Source: Blastocatellia bacterium
GTDB taxonomy: Bacteria; Acidobacteriota; Blastocatellia; Chloracidobacteriales; Chloracidobacteriaceae
DNA length: 64,000 nt
NCBI GenBank assembly: GCA_019695185.1
Contig: JAIBAN010000036.1
Location: 1-64,000 of the forward strand
Direction of reading: 5' to 3'
This document shows, piece after piece, positions 48,973-57,721 of this stretch. How positions within the stretch are numbered: the stretch's first letter is position 1; each line of letters opens with the position of its first letter. The notes below the pieces were generated by a model. It saw nothing but the letters and a program-made list of their open reading frames with translations, had not been told where the DNA came from and did not search any database. The translations under genes were made by a program, and so were the position numbers.

Positions 48973-49731
48973 TTACCCGACCTTGCGGGCGGCATCATAA
49001 CGTTGGGCAATATTTTCCCAGTTCACGATGTCAAAGATTTTGGTGACGTAATCAGCCCGCTTGTTTTGATAGGTCAGGTAATAGGCATGCTCCCAGACAT
49101 CAATCACAAGCAAAGGAATGGAACCCCAGGTGGTTAAATCCTGATGTTTTTCAACCTGAAGCACTGTCAGTTTTTTGGCAAAAACCTGATAAGCCAAAAC
49201 ACCCCACCCGGAAGCTTCAACCGTGGTGGTGGCTGCCGTCAGATGCTGTTTGAACTTGGCAAAATCACCAAAATCCCTGGCAATCTGTTTGGCCAAGTCG
49301 CCTTTGGCTTCACCCCCGCCTTTGGGACCCAGATTGGTCCAGTAAATGGTGTGGAGGATGTGTCCGGACCCTTGAAAGGCCAACTCTTTGGACCAGTATT
49401 TCACTAAATCAAATTTGCCTTCGCTCCGGGCGGCGGTCAGGTTGTCCTCGGCTTTGTTGGCACCCGCGACATAGGCGGCGTGATGTTTGTCATGATGGAT
49501 TTCCACTGTTTTGGCATCAATCACAGGTTCCAGGGCTTTGTATTCATAGGGCAGTTTCGGCAGGGCATATTTTCCGGAAGCATCGGTCAGTTCCGCTTGC
49601 GGGTATAAAACCGAGGTCACACCAGCCTCGGCTACTCCATTCAGAATGGGCACACCTGCCAGGGTGACTCCGGCGGTGGTCAAGGCGGCGGTTGAAAGAA
49701 ACTGACGACGTGACGGTTGTTTGGCTGACAT
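48973..49731 (-). CDS. Tat-exported Fe/Mn superoxide dismutase
   Basis: 252 residues. The N-terminus PSRRQFLSTAALTTAGVTLA is a twin-arginine signal (SRRQFL), unusual for a Fe/Mn SOD and indicating export. Metal ligands are in EIHHDKHHAAYVAG (His), GSGHILHTIYWTNLG (His), and LLVIDVWEHAYYLTYQNKRA (Asp and His). ASGWGVLAYQ is the usual central motif. SD GGAGAATCC precedes the ATG. Fe versus Mn use cannot be told. It would protect the envelope from extracellular superoxide. Confidence 0.92.
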   Translation of the reverse strand: MSAKQPSRRQFLSTAALTTAGVTLAGVPILNGVAEAGVTSVLYPQAELTDASGKYALPKLPYEYKALEPVIDAKTVEIHHDKHHAAYVAGANKAEDNLTAARSEGKFDLVKYWSKELAFQGSGHILHTIYWTNLGPKGGGEAKGDLAKQIARDFGDFAKFKQHLTAATTTVEASGWGVLAYQVFAKKLTVLQVEKHQDLTTWGSIPLLVIDVWEHAYYLTYQNKRADYVTKIFDIVNWENIAQRYDAARKVG

Positions 49732-49864
49732 AGGATTCTCCGAAAGAAAGAAAAATGAGGCCCGTGCTGAATGACGGGCTGATGAGGGAATCAGGAAGCG
49801 GGAAATCTAGCACCACTTGCCAGGGAAGAAAACGAAAAACACCCTTGAAAACCGCATTCCGGGC

Positions 49865-49893
49865 TTGACATGCGTTGAGAGCTTTTTTAACTT
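49865..49893 (+). promoter_or_regulatory. Sigma70-like promoter upstream of the small Cys ORF
   Basis: TTGACA (49865-49870), a 17-base spacer and TAACTT (49888-49893). It would start transcription near 49900, in front of the 27-residue Cys ORF and the dienelactone hydrolase gene. Confidence 0.5.
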
Positions 49894-49939
49894 CCGAAAA
49901 TGAAATTACTTTTCAATTTTAACAGGCAGGATTTTGATC

Positions 49940-50023
49940 GTGGCCAAAAAAAGAAAAGCGCATAAATGCTGTAAAAAACTTAAAAAAGGGAAACAGTGCA
50001 AGGATTGTCCGTTGCGGGATTAG
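49940..50023 (+). CDS. Tiny Lys/Cys-rich protein (27 residues)
   Basis: GTG start; the product begins with a run of basic residues (AKKRKAHKCC) and contains two Cys pairs, C-C and C-x2-C in QCKDCPLRD, like a minimal zinc knuckle or nucleic-acid-binding patch. AGGCAGG lies about 10 bases upstream and a good promoter 47 bases upstream. It is shorter than most gene finders report. Similar short Lys/Cys proteins (KKCC...CKxCP) do occur in several phyla. Function unknown. Confidence 0.5.
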   Translation: MAKKRKAHKCCKKLKKGKQCKDCPLRD

Positions 50024-50172
50024 AATTGAACGGACCAGCACGCATTTATTATTTCATACGGAAGCGGCCCGGATGGACAGCCTTTGGTAGTTGCTGTATA
50101 TCTGTGGCCGCTTTTCCTGTTTTTACCCTCCTCCTGAATCCACAGGTTTCATTTCCTTTTCGAGGCTTTTCT

Positions 50173-50913
50173 ATGATCTTGACCAGTGAATACGTTGATA
50201 TTCCGGTGGGCGGCAGTCCCATGCGGATGTATGTGTGCAGCCCCAAACGTGAGGGACAGTTTCCCGGCATCCTCTATTATTCGGATATTTTTCAGTTGAC
50301 GGGGCCGATGGTACGGGCCTGTGAACGTTTGGCCGGGTATGGATTTGTGGTGGCGGCACCAGAGATTTACCATCGGATTGAACCCCTGGGAACCGTGATT
50401 CCCTTTGATGATGCCGGGCGCACCCAAGGACTGGAGGACGCAGCCCGCACACCGGTGGCGGATTTTGATGCCGATGCCAGGGCGGTGCTGGATTACCTGG
50501 GACAACACCCCAAAGTCGCTCCTGGCAAGTTGGGAGTCGGTGGTTTTTGTATTGGCGGACATCTTTCATTCCGGGCTGGCCTCAATCCGGATGTTAAAGG
50601 AACCGTCTGTTTTTATGGAACCGGCATCCATAATGGAAAACTGGGGCAGGATGCCGATGCCGGGTCACTGGAACGGGCGGCGGAATTCAAAGGTGAACTC
50701 TTATTGGTCTTTGGCAGTCAGGACCCGCATATTCCGGAGGATGGCCGGGCCAAAATTGCGGCTGGCTTAACCGCAGCGGGAACCAGTTTTTCGGTCAAAA
50801 TGTTAGATGCCGAGCATGCTTTCATGCGGGATGTGGGTCCCCGGTATGACCCGGAAGCCACAGATGCAGCTTTTGCAGAAATGATTGCGTTTTACCGTCG
50901 GATTTTCGCTTAA
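50173..50913 (+). CDS. Dienelactone hydrolase family protein
   Basis: 246 residues from ATG 50173; the open frame upstream to 49996 is not coding-like. Alpha/beta hydrolase with KLGVGGFCIGGHLSF (Cys126, the DLH-type thiol nucleophile), SQDPHIPEDGR (Asp) and DAEHAFMRDVG (His). The N-terminal PMRMYVCSPKREGQFPGILY and FQLTGPMVRACERLAGYGFV follow the family. Predicted substrates are cyclic esters such as dienelactone or other small esters, in the cytosol. It may share the 49865 promoter. Its stop overlaps the convergent HlyD stop (TTAA). Confidence 0.92.
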   Translation: MILTSEYVDIPVGGSPMRMYVCSPKREGQFPGILYYSDIFQLTGPMVRACERLAGYGFVVAAPEIYHRIEPLGTVIPFDDAGRTQGLEDAARTPVADFDADARAVLDYLGQHPKVAPGKLGVGGFCIGGHLSFRAGLNPDVKGTVCFYGTGIHNGKLGQDADAGSLERAAEFKGELLLVFGSQDPHIPEDGRAKIAAGLTAAGTSFSVKMLDAEHAFMRDVGPRYDPEATDAAFAEMIAFYRRIFA

Positions 50914-52046
50914 TACAAAACCACCTCAGCCGACATTCCAGGTTTGAGCACTTGCTCCTGGTTGTCAATCTGGATTTTGATGCCGAAAACCTGATGGTTG
51001 CGTTCGCTCCGGGTTTGGATGTTGCGGGGCAAAAATTCAGCTTGATTGGAGATTTGCTGCACCCTGCCAGGAAATTCCCGACTGGGAAACGTGTCAACCT
51101 TCACACCGGCCCGCTGTCCCACGGTGACTTTTCCCAGTTCCGGTTCCGGCACATAGACCCGCACCCAGAGTTGGCTGGCTTCAAGAAGCGTCGCCACGGG
51201 TTTGCCGGGCGGTATGATGTCTCCGGGGCGAACGCTCAAAATCTCCACCCGGCTGTCAACTGCCGCCACGACTGCACCTTCCTTGAGCAGAACTGCATTC
51301 TGCTCAAGCATGGCCCGGATTTCCTGGAGTTGGGCGTTAGCAGCGGCGATGTCCTCCCGCCGGGAGCCGGAGCGCATCATTTTTGCCTGTTGCTCGGCCT
51401 GATGGAAGCGGGCCTCGGCAGCCCGGATGTCTTCAGCCCGGTTCCCTGCCTCCAGCAGTGCCAGTCGTTGTTTCAAGGATTCAACCCGTTGATTGGCACC
51501 GTCCAGCCGCGCCTTGGCGGTATCATAGGCCTGCTGGGAAATATCGCCGGTTTTGATGAGCTTTTCGGTCCGTTGAAAAGCCAGACTTGCATTGGTTGCC
51601 TCGGCTTGGGCAACCTCCAGGTCGGCCCGCGCCTGATTGCGTTCCTGGGGCCGGGCCCCGTTTTTCATTTCTTCAAACAGGGCTGCCTCGCGTTTTTCGG
51701 CGGCTTCGGCTTGGGCTACTTCCTCCGGGCGAAAGCCCTTGGTTAATTTGGCGAGATTGGCTTCGGCCTGAAGGGCACGGGCCTCAAGTTGTTTCCGTTG
51801 AGTTTTCAGTTCCTCAATATCAAATCGCACCAGCACATCCCCAGCTTTGACCGGTTGCCCTTCCACCACCAGCACTTCGGAAATCCGGCCACCAACCTTG
51901 GATCCAACCTGGATTTCGTGGCTTTCGACGGTGCCTGACAACACCAACCCGGTCTTTTTGTTGGCGTTGACATTGACAAAAACCAAAGCCCCAATCACCA
52001 GGGCAACCACCACCAAGGCTCCAATCAAAATGGCTTGTTTTTTCAT
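50910..52046 (-). CDS. HlyD-family secretion adaptor (YbhG/YhiI-like)
   Basis: 378 residues from ATG 52046 (MKKQAILIGALVVVALVIGA); an extension to 52277 is open but not coding-like. Lipoyl domain IQVGSKVGGRISEVLVVEGQ, a very long helical hairpin with Ala-rich heptads (LTKGFRPEEVAQAEAAEKRE, NRAEDIRAAEARFHQAEQQA), and a C-terminal barrel (VKVDTFPSREFPGRVQQISN). YbhG-type adaptors usually sit next to an ABC-2 permease and a fused ATPase; here neither is adjacent, and the candidates lie at 35272-36408 and 46724-47683. Confidence 0.9.
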   Translation of the reverse strand: MKKQAILIGALVVVALVIGALVFVNVNANKKTGLVLSGTVESHEIQVGSKVGGRISEVLVVEGQPVKAGDVLVRFDIEELKTQRKQLEARALQAEANLAKLTKGFRPEEVAQAEAAEKREAALFEEMKNGARPQERNQARADLEVAQAEATNASLAFQRTEKLIKTGDISQQAYDTAKARLDGANQRVESLKQRLALLEAGNRAEDIRAAEARFHQAEQQAKMMRSGSRREDIAAANAQLQEIRAMLEQNAVLLKEGAVVAAVDSRVEILSVRPGDIIPPGKPVATLLEASQLWVRVYVPEPELGKVTVGQRAGVKVDTFPSREFPGRVQQISNQAEFLPRNIQTRSERNHQVFGIKIQIDNQEQVLKPGMSAEVVLY

Positions 52047-52162
52047 GAATGATGCTCCGCGAAACCACAACAACTGGAACTGCTTTCCGGCTGAACGTTT
52101 CACAACGGCTTTCTTTCGGTTCGTATTCCGTGGCGTGAATGGTATGTTGTTACCGTTGCAGT

Positions 52163-53596
52163 ATGGCACGAAGGACTCAGGTTTTTGAACGATTTTTGAG
52201 TGAAACCGGAAAGGGAACTGTGCAACAACGAAATCCACAGGAACTGGCCAAGGTTCTGGAAAAGAAAATCGAAGCACGGCAAACGCGCTTTACCAAAACC
52301 GAGGCTGCCGCTTTAACAGGACTGGAGGTCGAGGCCGCCGAGGTAGGGTTGCGGGAATTGATCAACCGTTACGACTGTCGGTTGCAGGTCACTGAAAATG
52401 GCGACCTGATTTATGACTTTGGCGGACTGCACCGACGCGGTGAAAAGACGTGGCGCGAATATTGGTCGGAGTTGGGCGAATGGCTGTGGAAGGTTTTTAC
52501 CTATGCCTTCAAAGCCTGTATTGCCGTGACGATGGTCGTCTATTGTATTATTTTCACCTTGATTCTGCTGGTTTGGGCCTTCAAATCCGAATCGGATGAC
52601 ATTGGGGAAGGCGGTTTCAGTCTGATTGGGCACATGTTTCTGGCTATTTTTGACTGGCACACAGCCACGAACACTGTGATTTATCGGCAGGACCAATATG
52701 GTTACCAATACGCCCAATATCAGCCGAAATCCGTTAAAAAACAAAAAGACAACGAAAAAGGATTCATCGCAGCGGTCTATGATTTTGTGTTTGGCCCGCC
52801 CAGGGTGGTGGCTGATACTTTAGAGAACCTGCGGGAGGCTGCTGCGTTTATTCGAACCCAAAACGGCATTTTGCTGCCGAGTGACATCAAGGCCCTTTCC
52901 GGGATGAATTCAACCGAAGCCGCCGCTTTTTTTGCCGAATGTATCGCCCGGTTTCAGGGCGACATCAAAGTGAGCGAAAATGGCGTGATGTACGGTGAGT
53001 TCCCCCAGATGTTACGGACCGTCCAGGAAGGCGACCATTCCACCATCGTATACTATTGGGATGAATATGAGCCTCCGCATCAGGTCACCGGAAACAGCAC
53101 CGGGCAGAATCTGGGCATTGCCGCCCTCAACTCGTTCAATCTGATTGCCTCGTTGGTTTTCATGTTTCTGGGAGCCAGGTTTTTTCCCCTTCTGCTTGGG
53201 GTGTTTCCCTTCCTGTTTTCGCTGCTGTTTTTTCTCATTCCGGCATTGCGGTCCATTGCCGTGGCCAACCGGGAGGAACAACGCCATCGGAACAACATTC
53301 GGAAACGGTTGGTGCGGGTGATCTTTGAACGTCGGGGAGAACCCATTTCCGTGGCCGCCATGACGAATATCGTGAATAACCTTGCGCGTACCGTCGAACC
53401 GCTTTCACCCGAAGTGGTCGAATCGGTTTTGGAAGACCTGCGCCGGGAAATGCCCGGAGACCTCCTGTTCCCTGAAACCGGTCCGCCCCAGTATGCCTTT
53501 CCCGTCATTGGCATGGAGTTGGAAGAAGGTATCAGATTGCGGCGGCGGCAACAGGACCGGGTGTTGGGGAAAGTGGTTTTTGACACCAGCTCATAG
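52163..53596 (+). CDS. Membrane protein with three winged-helix-like repeats
   Basis: 477 residues from ATG 52163. Three related modules surround the membrane parts: residues 41-86 (TKTEAAALTGLEVEAAEVGL ... TENGDLIYDF), 235-280 (LPSDIKALSGMNSTEAAAFF ... SENGVMYGEF) and 389-446 (EPISVAAMTNIVNNLART ... ETGPPQYAFP). Each ends in a beta-wing with a conserved Y-x-F, the pattern of a small wHTH/coiled-coil module. Hydrophobic helices are at about 115-140 and 327-365. The protein family is widespread in Gram-negative phyla but its role is unknown to me; it could sense the membrane and bind protein or nucleic acid. Confidence 0.75.
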   Translation: MARRTQVFERFLSETGKGTVQQRNPQELAKVLEKKIEARQTRFTKTEAAALTGLEVEAAEVGLRELINRYDCRLQVTENGDLIYDFGGLHRRGEKTWREYWSELGEWLWKVFTYAFKACIAVTMVVYCIIFTLILLVWAFKSESDDIGEGGFSLIGHMFLAIFDWHTATNTVIYRQDQYGYQYAQYQPKSVKKQKDNEKGFIAAVYDFVFGPPRVVADTLENLREAAAFIRTQNGILLPSDIKALSGMNSTEAAAFFAECIARFQGDIKVSENGVMYGEFPQMLRTVQEGDHSTIVYYWDEYEPPHQVTGNSTGQNLGIAALNSFNLIASLVFMFLGARFFPLLLGVFPFLFSLLFFLIPALRSIAVANREEQRHRNNIRKRLVRVIFERRGEPISVAAMTNIVNNLARTVEPLSPEVVESVLEDLRREMPGDLLFPETGPPQYAFPVIGMELEEGIRLRRRQQDRVLGKVVFDTSS

Positions 53597-53643
53597 ACCG
53601 TCAGGTTGGTTCGGATTAAAAAAACAAAAAGGGGAGAGCCTTG

Positions 53644-54534
53644 ATGACTAAGAAACACATTCCAGCCGAAGGGTCCCGAACTCTGGGCCTCACGTTCGCC
53701 GGCGGGGGGAACCGGGCTTTTTATCAGCTTGGTTTGATGAACCGGTGGGGAAACCGGCTTTGGCCGCAGGTGGCGGCAATTGCTTCCTGTAGCGCCGGTG
53801 CCTGCGTGGCTGCTTTCATTTTGAGCGGCAGGCAACAGGAAGCCTCGGATTTCTGGCTTCGGCGGCGGGCGGGGGTCACGAAAAATTTTGAATTTTCAAA
53901 ACTGCTGCAAGGGAAACGCCCGACCCCGCACGCGCCGATTTACCGCGATACGCTGCTGTGTTCATTTGACCATGGAGGGCTTGAGCAGATTCAGCAACTG
54001 CCCTTTCCGTTTTGGATCCTCACCACCAGTTGGACCCGCCTGCTGCCGGCCTTTTCCGCCGTGTTGTTGGGAATTACGGCCTACTCGTTGGAGAAGAAGC
54101 TCAAGGACGAAATGATTCACCCCTCGTTTGGCCGGAAATTGGGGTTCAATCCAGTGGCGTTTGACGCTCGTTCCTGTACGACTCCCGAACAACTGGCCGA
54201 CCTGATTCTGGCCTCGTCAGCCACGCCTCCGTTTACGCCCTTGGGGAATTTTCGAGGCTTCCGGTTGCTCGACGGCGGTATTGTGGATAACGCCCCGGCG
54301 TTCCTGCTTGACGACAACCCGGCAGTGACCAAAAACCTGGTGCTATTGACCCGGCCCTATCCTGCACAAGTTCTTGGCCGCCAGGGCAAAAGGTTGTATC
54401 TTGCCCCCAGCCGTGAAACCCCGGTCGAACGTTGGGACTACACGCAACCGGACAAGGTTTTTGAAACGGTTGCCATGGGGGAAACGGAAGCCGACCAACA
54501 CGCTCCGCTCCTGGAAGCTTTTCTGGCAAGTTGA
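53644..54534 (+). CDS. Patatin-like phospholipase
   Basis: 297 residues from ATG 53644. Oxyanion motif GLTFAGGGNRAFYQLGLMN; nucleophile Ser50 in AIASCSAGACVAAFIL (here S-C-S-A-G instead of G-x-S-x-G); catalytic Asp210 in FRLLDGGIVDNAPAF (DGG dyad). No signal peptide, so it acts on cytosolic or membrane lipids, or is exported by another route. Bacterial patatins act as phospholipases or effectors. SD GGGAGA precedes the start; the nuclease gene follows by 18 bases. Confidence 0.88.
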   Translation: MTKKHIPAEGSRTLGLTFAGGGNRAFYQLGLMNRWGNRLWPQVAAIASCSAGACVAAFILSGRQQEASDFWLRRRAGVTKNFEFSKLLQGKRPTPHAPIYRDTLLCSFDHGGLEQIQQLPFPFWILTTSWTRLLPAFSAVLLGITAYSLEKKLKDEMIHPSFGRKLGFNPVAFDARSCTTPEQLADLILASSATPPFTPLGNFRGFRLLDGGIVDNAPAFLLDDNPAVTKNLVLLTRPYPAQVLGRQGKRLYLAPSRETPVERWDYTQPDKVFETVAMGETEADQHAPLLEAFLAS

Positions 54535-54552
54535 TTTCACCCACACAAACAC

Positions 54553-55437
54553 ATGGCACGCAAACATAAAGCAGGCAATTCCAAATGGTACGTGGTCGCA
54601 ATTGCATTGATTTCCCTGGCGGTTTCCCTTTCCCGCTGTTCGCAGTTCAAAAAGGGAAATTCAGGTGAGGAATCGACCACCGGAACCAAACCACCGAAAT
54701 CCGCACCGCCCAGCAAATCGGGTGACCGGCAAAACATGCTGTTGGGGAACCCCAGTCAGGCCGGCACCAGCCCTGCCAATTATTTGATCCAGCGCAAGGA
54801 GTTTGCCATGGCCTACAATCGGGACAAGGGAATTCCCAATTGGGTTTGCTGGCATTTGGAGGAAAGCGATTTGGGAGATGTCAAACGCAGCCAGTTTCGT
54901 CCGGATGAGAATCTGCCGGACGGTTTCTATCGGGTGACCCCCAAGGATTACACCAATTCCGGTTACGACCGGGGCCACATGTGTCCTTCGGCGGACCGCG
55001 ATAAAACGGTGGCTGAAAACGAAGCCGTGTTTGTCATGTCCAACATCATTCCGCAGGCGGGTGGCAACAACCAGGGGCCTTGGGCCAAGCTGGAAGGCTA
55101 CTGCCGGAAACTGGCGGAAGAAGGCAATGAAATGTACATCATTTCCGGCGGGGCCGGCTCCAAAGGCAAAATTGCGGACGGCAAGGTGGCGGTTCCCGCC
55201 AAAACCTGGAAAGTGATTGTGGTTCTGAAAAAAGGCCAGAACGACCTGGACCGCATCAACTCCAGCACCCGTGTGATTGCCGTTTTGATGCCCAACGAGG
55301 AAGGCATCCGGGATGACGATTGGCAGAGTTTCCGGACCACCGTGCGGAAAATCGAAGGGGAGACCGGCTACGATTTACTTTCAGCTCTTCCCAAAGGTAT
55401 CCAGGACGCACTGGAGACGAAAACCGACAGGGAATGA
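54553..55437 (+). CDS. DNA/RNA non-specific endonuclease (NucA/beta-beta-alpha-Me type)
   Basis: 294 residues. N-terminal signal/anchor region KWYVVAIALISLAVSLSRC, then a low-complexity linker (TTGTKPPKSAPPSKSG). The catalytic domain has YDRGHMCPSADRD with His142 (DRGHM), followed by VFVMSNIIPQAGGNNQGPWA, where the Asn residues bind the metal. A secreted nuclease that degrades DNA and RNA; the Cys after the helix could be a lipobox. It is in the same transcription unit as the patatin gene. Confidence 0.92.
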   Translation: MARKHKAGNSKWYVVAIALISLAVSLSRCSQFKKGNSGEESTTGTKPPKSAPPSKSGDRQNMLLGNPSQAGTSPANYLIQRKEFAMAYNRDKGIPNWVCWHLEESDLGDVKRSQFRPDENLPDGFYRVTPKDYTNSGYDRGHMCPSADRDKTVAENEAVFVMSNIIPQAGGNNQGPWAKLEGYCRKLAEEGNEMYIISGGAGSKGKIADGKVAVPAKTWKVIVVLKKGQNDLDRINSSTRVIAVLMPNEEGIRDDDWQSFRTTVRKIEGETGYDLLSALPKGIQDALETKTDRE

Positions 55438-55459
55438 AGACCACCTCTGGCAATTTCTT

Positions 55460-56614
55460 TTACTTCCGGTCCAGGTAATGGAAGAGCCGTTCAATATCTT
55501 CCAGGTTGGTAAAATAGGAAGCCGACAGCCGAATGCCGCCTGTGAGCGGGGAAGCTCGCAGGTAAATCCGTGCTTTTTCCCAGGCGTCCCGAACGTACGC
55601 ATCCACGTTTTTTTCATCCACACAGGGCATCCGGAAGGTGACCAGACTGGATGACTGTTCAAAAATACGAGGGGAGAGCAGACGGAAGCCCTCCCGTTTT
55701 TCTATCTCCCGGCACATGCGTTCGCGCATGTCCGCCTGATGGTGCCAGATGTTGGACCAGCCCAGTTTATCCAGCCACTCAATGGCGGGCGAAAGCCCGG
55801 CAAACAGCGCATAGGGACGCCCTACCAGTTCAAACCGCCGCCGGTCATTCGGAATAAAAACTTCGTGGGTAATAGGGTCCCGAAGGGCGGTATGACTGAC
55901 CCACATGGGCCGCAATTGGGGAATAACTTCCTTGCGGGCATAGAACCAGCCGGTTCCTTTCGGGCCATGGAGCCATTTATGTCCGCCGCCCAGCGCCATG
56001 TCACAGCCCAGGTCATGCAGGTGAATCGGGTATTGCCCCACTGCCTGGGCCATATCCACGATGCTCCAGGCCATTTTGTATTTGGCAAAATCACAGATTT
56101 CCTTGACTGGCAGGCGAACGGCAGTCTCACAGGTGACGGCGCTCACCATGACGCAGCGCACACTGGAATCCCAGGCCAAATCCAGATTTTCCAAGGTGTC
56201 CTGCGGGTTATGTTCAATTTTGAAAAACTTCAGCCGGGGGCCTCCGTTTTGTTCCCGGTAGCGGAAAATATGTTCACAAATGGGATATTCCTCTCCGCTT
56301 AACAAAACCGTGTCCTTGGGACCCAACGGCAGGCCAAAGGCAGGAATATTGAGTCCGTGGGTGGCATTTTCCGTAAATGCAAGCTCGTCGGCGTGACATC
56401 CGAGCAGGGTCGCCAATTGCACTCTGGTATGACGCATTTTCTTTTGGACTTCATGATAACCGGGTGACCCTTGCAACTCGGCTTCAGCCATCAGTTTCAT
56501 CAGTTGGTCAAACACGGGTTGGGCCATAATTCCAAACGTACCGGTATTGAGATAGGTACAGGATTGCAAGCCCGGAATCTGTTGGCGAAGTTCAGCAAGG
56601 TCGTAGGAGGGCAT
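55460..56614 (-). CDS. Class V aminotransferase (cysteine desulfurase / isopenicillin epimerase-like)
   Basis: 384 residues from ATG 56614 (MPSYDLAELRQQIPGLQSCT). The open frame extends far upstream to 57256, but that part overlaps the opposite-strand gene and is not coding-like. The PLP lysine is Lys213 in GGGHKWLHGPKGTGWF, with SIVDMAQAVGQYPIHLHDLG supplying the Asp. NATHGLNIPAFGLPLG and SAVTCETAVRLPVKEICDFA fit the family. Substrate unknown; related enzymes are isopenicillin-N epimerases and selenocysteine lyases. Confidence 0.92.
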   Translation of the reverse strand: MPSYDLAELRQQIPGLQSCTYLNTGTFGIMAQPVFDQLMKLMAEAELQGSPGYHEVQKKMRHTRVQLATLLGCHADELAFTENATHGLNIPAFGLPLGPKDTVLLSGEEYPICEHIFRYREQNGGPRLKFFKIEHNPQDTLENLDLAWDSSVRCVMVSAVTCETAVRLPVKEICDFAKYKMAWSIVDMAQAVGQYPIHLHDLGCDMALGGGHKWLHGPKGTGWFYARKEVIPQLRPMWVSHTALRDPITHEVFIPNDRRRFELVGRPYALFAGLSPAIEWLDKLGWSNIWHHQADMRERMCREIEKREGFRLLSPRIFEQSSSLVTFRMPCVDEKNVDAYVRDAWEKARIYLRASPLTGGIRLSASYFTNLEDIERLFHYLDRK

Positions 56615-56749
56615 AATTCTATCCGTCTGATAACAAAAAAGTTCATTTTCCGCATTATTTTTTTCAAAACCAGGAACCAAACCAACGAGCGACGCGACTA
56701 TTGCACCCATCCAAACCAAAACACAAGCCGAAACACTTTGGAGGTTCCC

Positions 56750-57331
56750 ATGACACGCTTTTATAACGCTCTTGATTCGATTTCCATTGCATCCCCCTGT
56801 ACTGCTGATTGGGACCAGATGATTGGCAATGACAAAGTGCGGTTTTGCAACCAATGCCAGTTGAATGTGTACAATTTCTCCGGCATGAGCCAAACGGAAG
56901 CGCTCAAGCTGGTGCAAAACCGGGAAGGCCGGCTGTGCGTCCGGTTTTATCGGCGGGCTGACGGGAGCGTGTTGACCCAAAACTGTCCGGTTGGTTTGGC
57001 TGCTTTCAAACGCCGCGTTTCCAAAATTGCCAGTGCCTGTGCCGGCCTTTTGATTGGGTTGGTGTCCGGAATGGGAACGTACCTGGGGTTTGTCTCTGAG
57101 CCAAAACCAACTCCCATTGAAAAGCCGTTGATGGGAGCCCTTCCCGTGGTCAAACCGGCGGAACAACCAGTGGTTGAACAAGGCAAGATGATAATGGGCG
57201 ATATTGCCGTTCCTCCGGCTCCTCCAATTGATGAATTGAAGGAAACACCAACACAACCCAAATCCCGGCCTTTGCCGGTTATGGGCCGGTTGGCGGTTCG
57301 TTCCTGCGAAGCGCCGCCAGCCAAAAAATAA
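56750..57331 (+). CDS. Cys-rich 'CxxDW' domain protein with a membrane helix
   Basis: 193 residues. The N-terminal part has four Cys in a conserved block: ASPCTADWDQMIGNDKVRFC, NQCQLNVYNFSGMSQTEALK, then GRLCVRFYRRADG and TQNCPVG, a small domain found in many acidobacterial proteins that probably binds metal. A helix follows (SACAGLLIGLVSGMGTYLGF), then a Pro-rich tail ending PAKK. SD GGAGG lies right before the ATG at 56750. No function is assigned. It runs divergently from the aminotransferase gene. Confidence 0.65.
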   Translation: MTRFYNALDSISIASPCTADWDQMIGNDKVRFCNQCQLNVYNFSGMSQTEALKLVQNREGRLCVRFYRRADGSVLTQNCPVGLAAFKRRVSKIASACAGLLIGLVSGMGTYLGFVSEPKPTPIEKPLMGALPVVKPAEQPVVEQGKMIMGDIAVPPAPPIDELKETPTQPKSRPLPVMGRLAVRSCEAPPAKK

Positions 57332-57390
57332 ATTTCACAATCATCAACCGGAAAATCTCAAAGAGGTACTGGATTTCTCTCTCCCACTTG

Positions 57391-57432
57391 CGGCCTTGGT
57401 GTCAAGATAGTTGACACCAAGGCCGTTTTATT
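57391..57432 (+). terminator. Strong intrinsic terminator, then a 290-base gap
   Basis: A perfect 15-bp stem (CGGCCTTGGTGTCAA 57391-57405; TTGACACCAAGGCCG 57411-57425) with the 5-base loop GATAG, followed by TTTTA. It ends the Cys-domain gene. The remaining bases up to 57721 hold a C/T-rich stretch with no clear gene; the protease promoter is probably in it, but I could not place it. Confidence 0.92.
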
Positions 57433-57721
57433 GACATCGAATAAATTCTTTCTTTTCAGCAGGTTCTTTTTCCAGTCGCCGTCTATTGTTGACTTACTAC
57501 ACAGCAGTTTGCCCATCCATCCAAGTGTCCCGGCTTTCCATTTTGGCCAAGTAAAATCAGTGATTTCCTGGTTTGTTGCCCCGTTTTTTCCGGGCTCTTC
57601 CCATTGGCATTCAGTTTGCAGTTATTGGGATTGTACTTTCCTTTTTTCACCCCACAAAAAATCAATCTGGCCCCGACACAGTTGGAATTCGTCAGGCGGT
57701 CACCACATCTCGGAGGATTCA

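Noticed and set aside
56615-57256. N-terminal extension of the class V aminotransferase
   Set aside because: It overlaps the plus-strand Cys-domain gene and shows no coding-like sequence; the family N-terminus starts at 56614.
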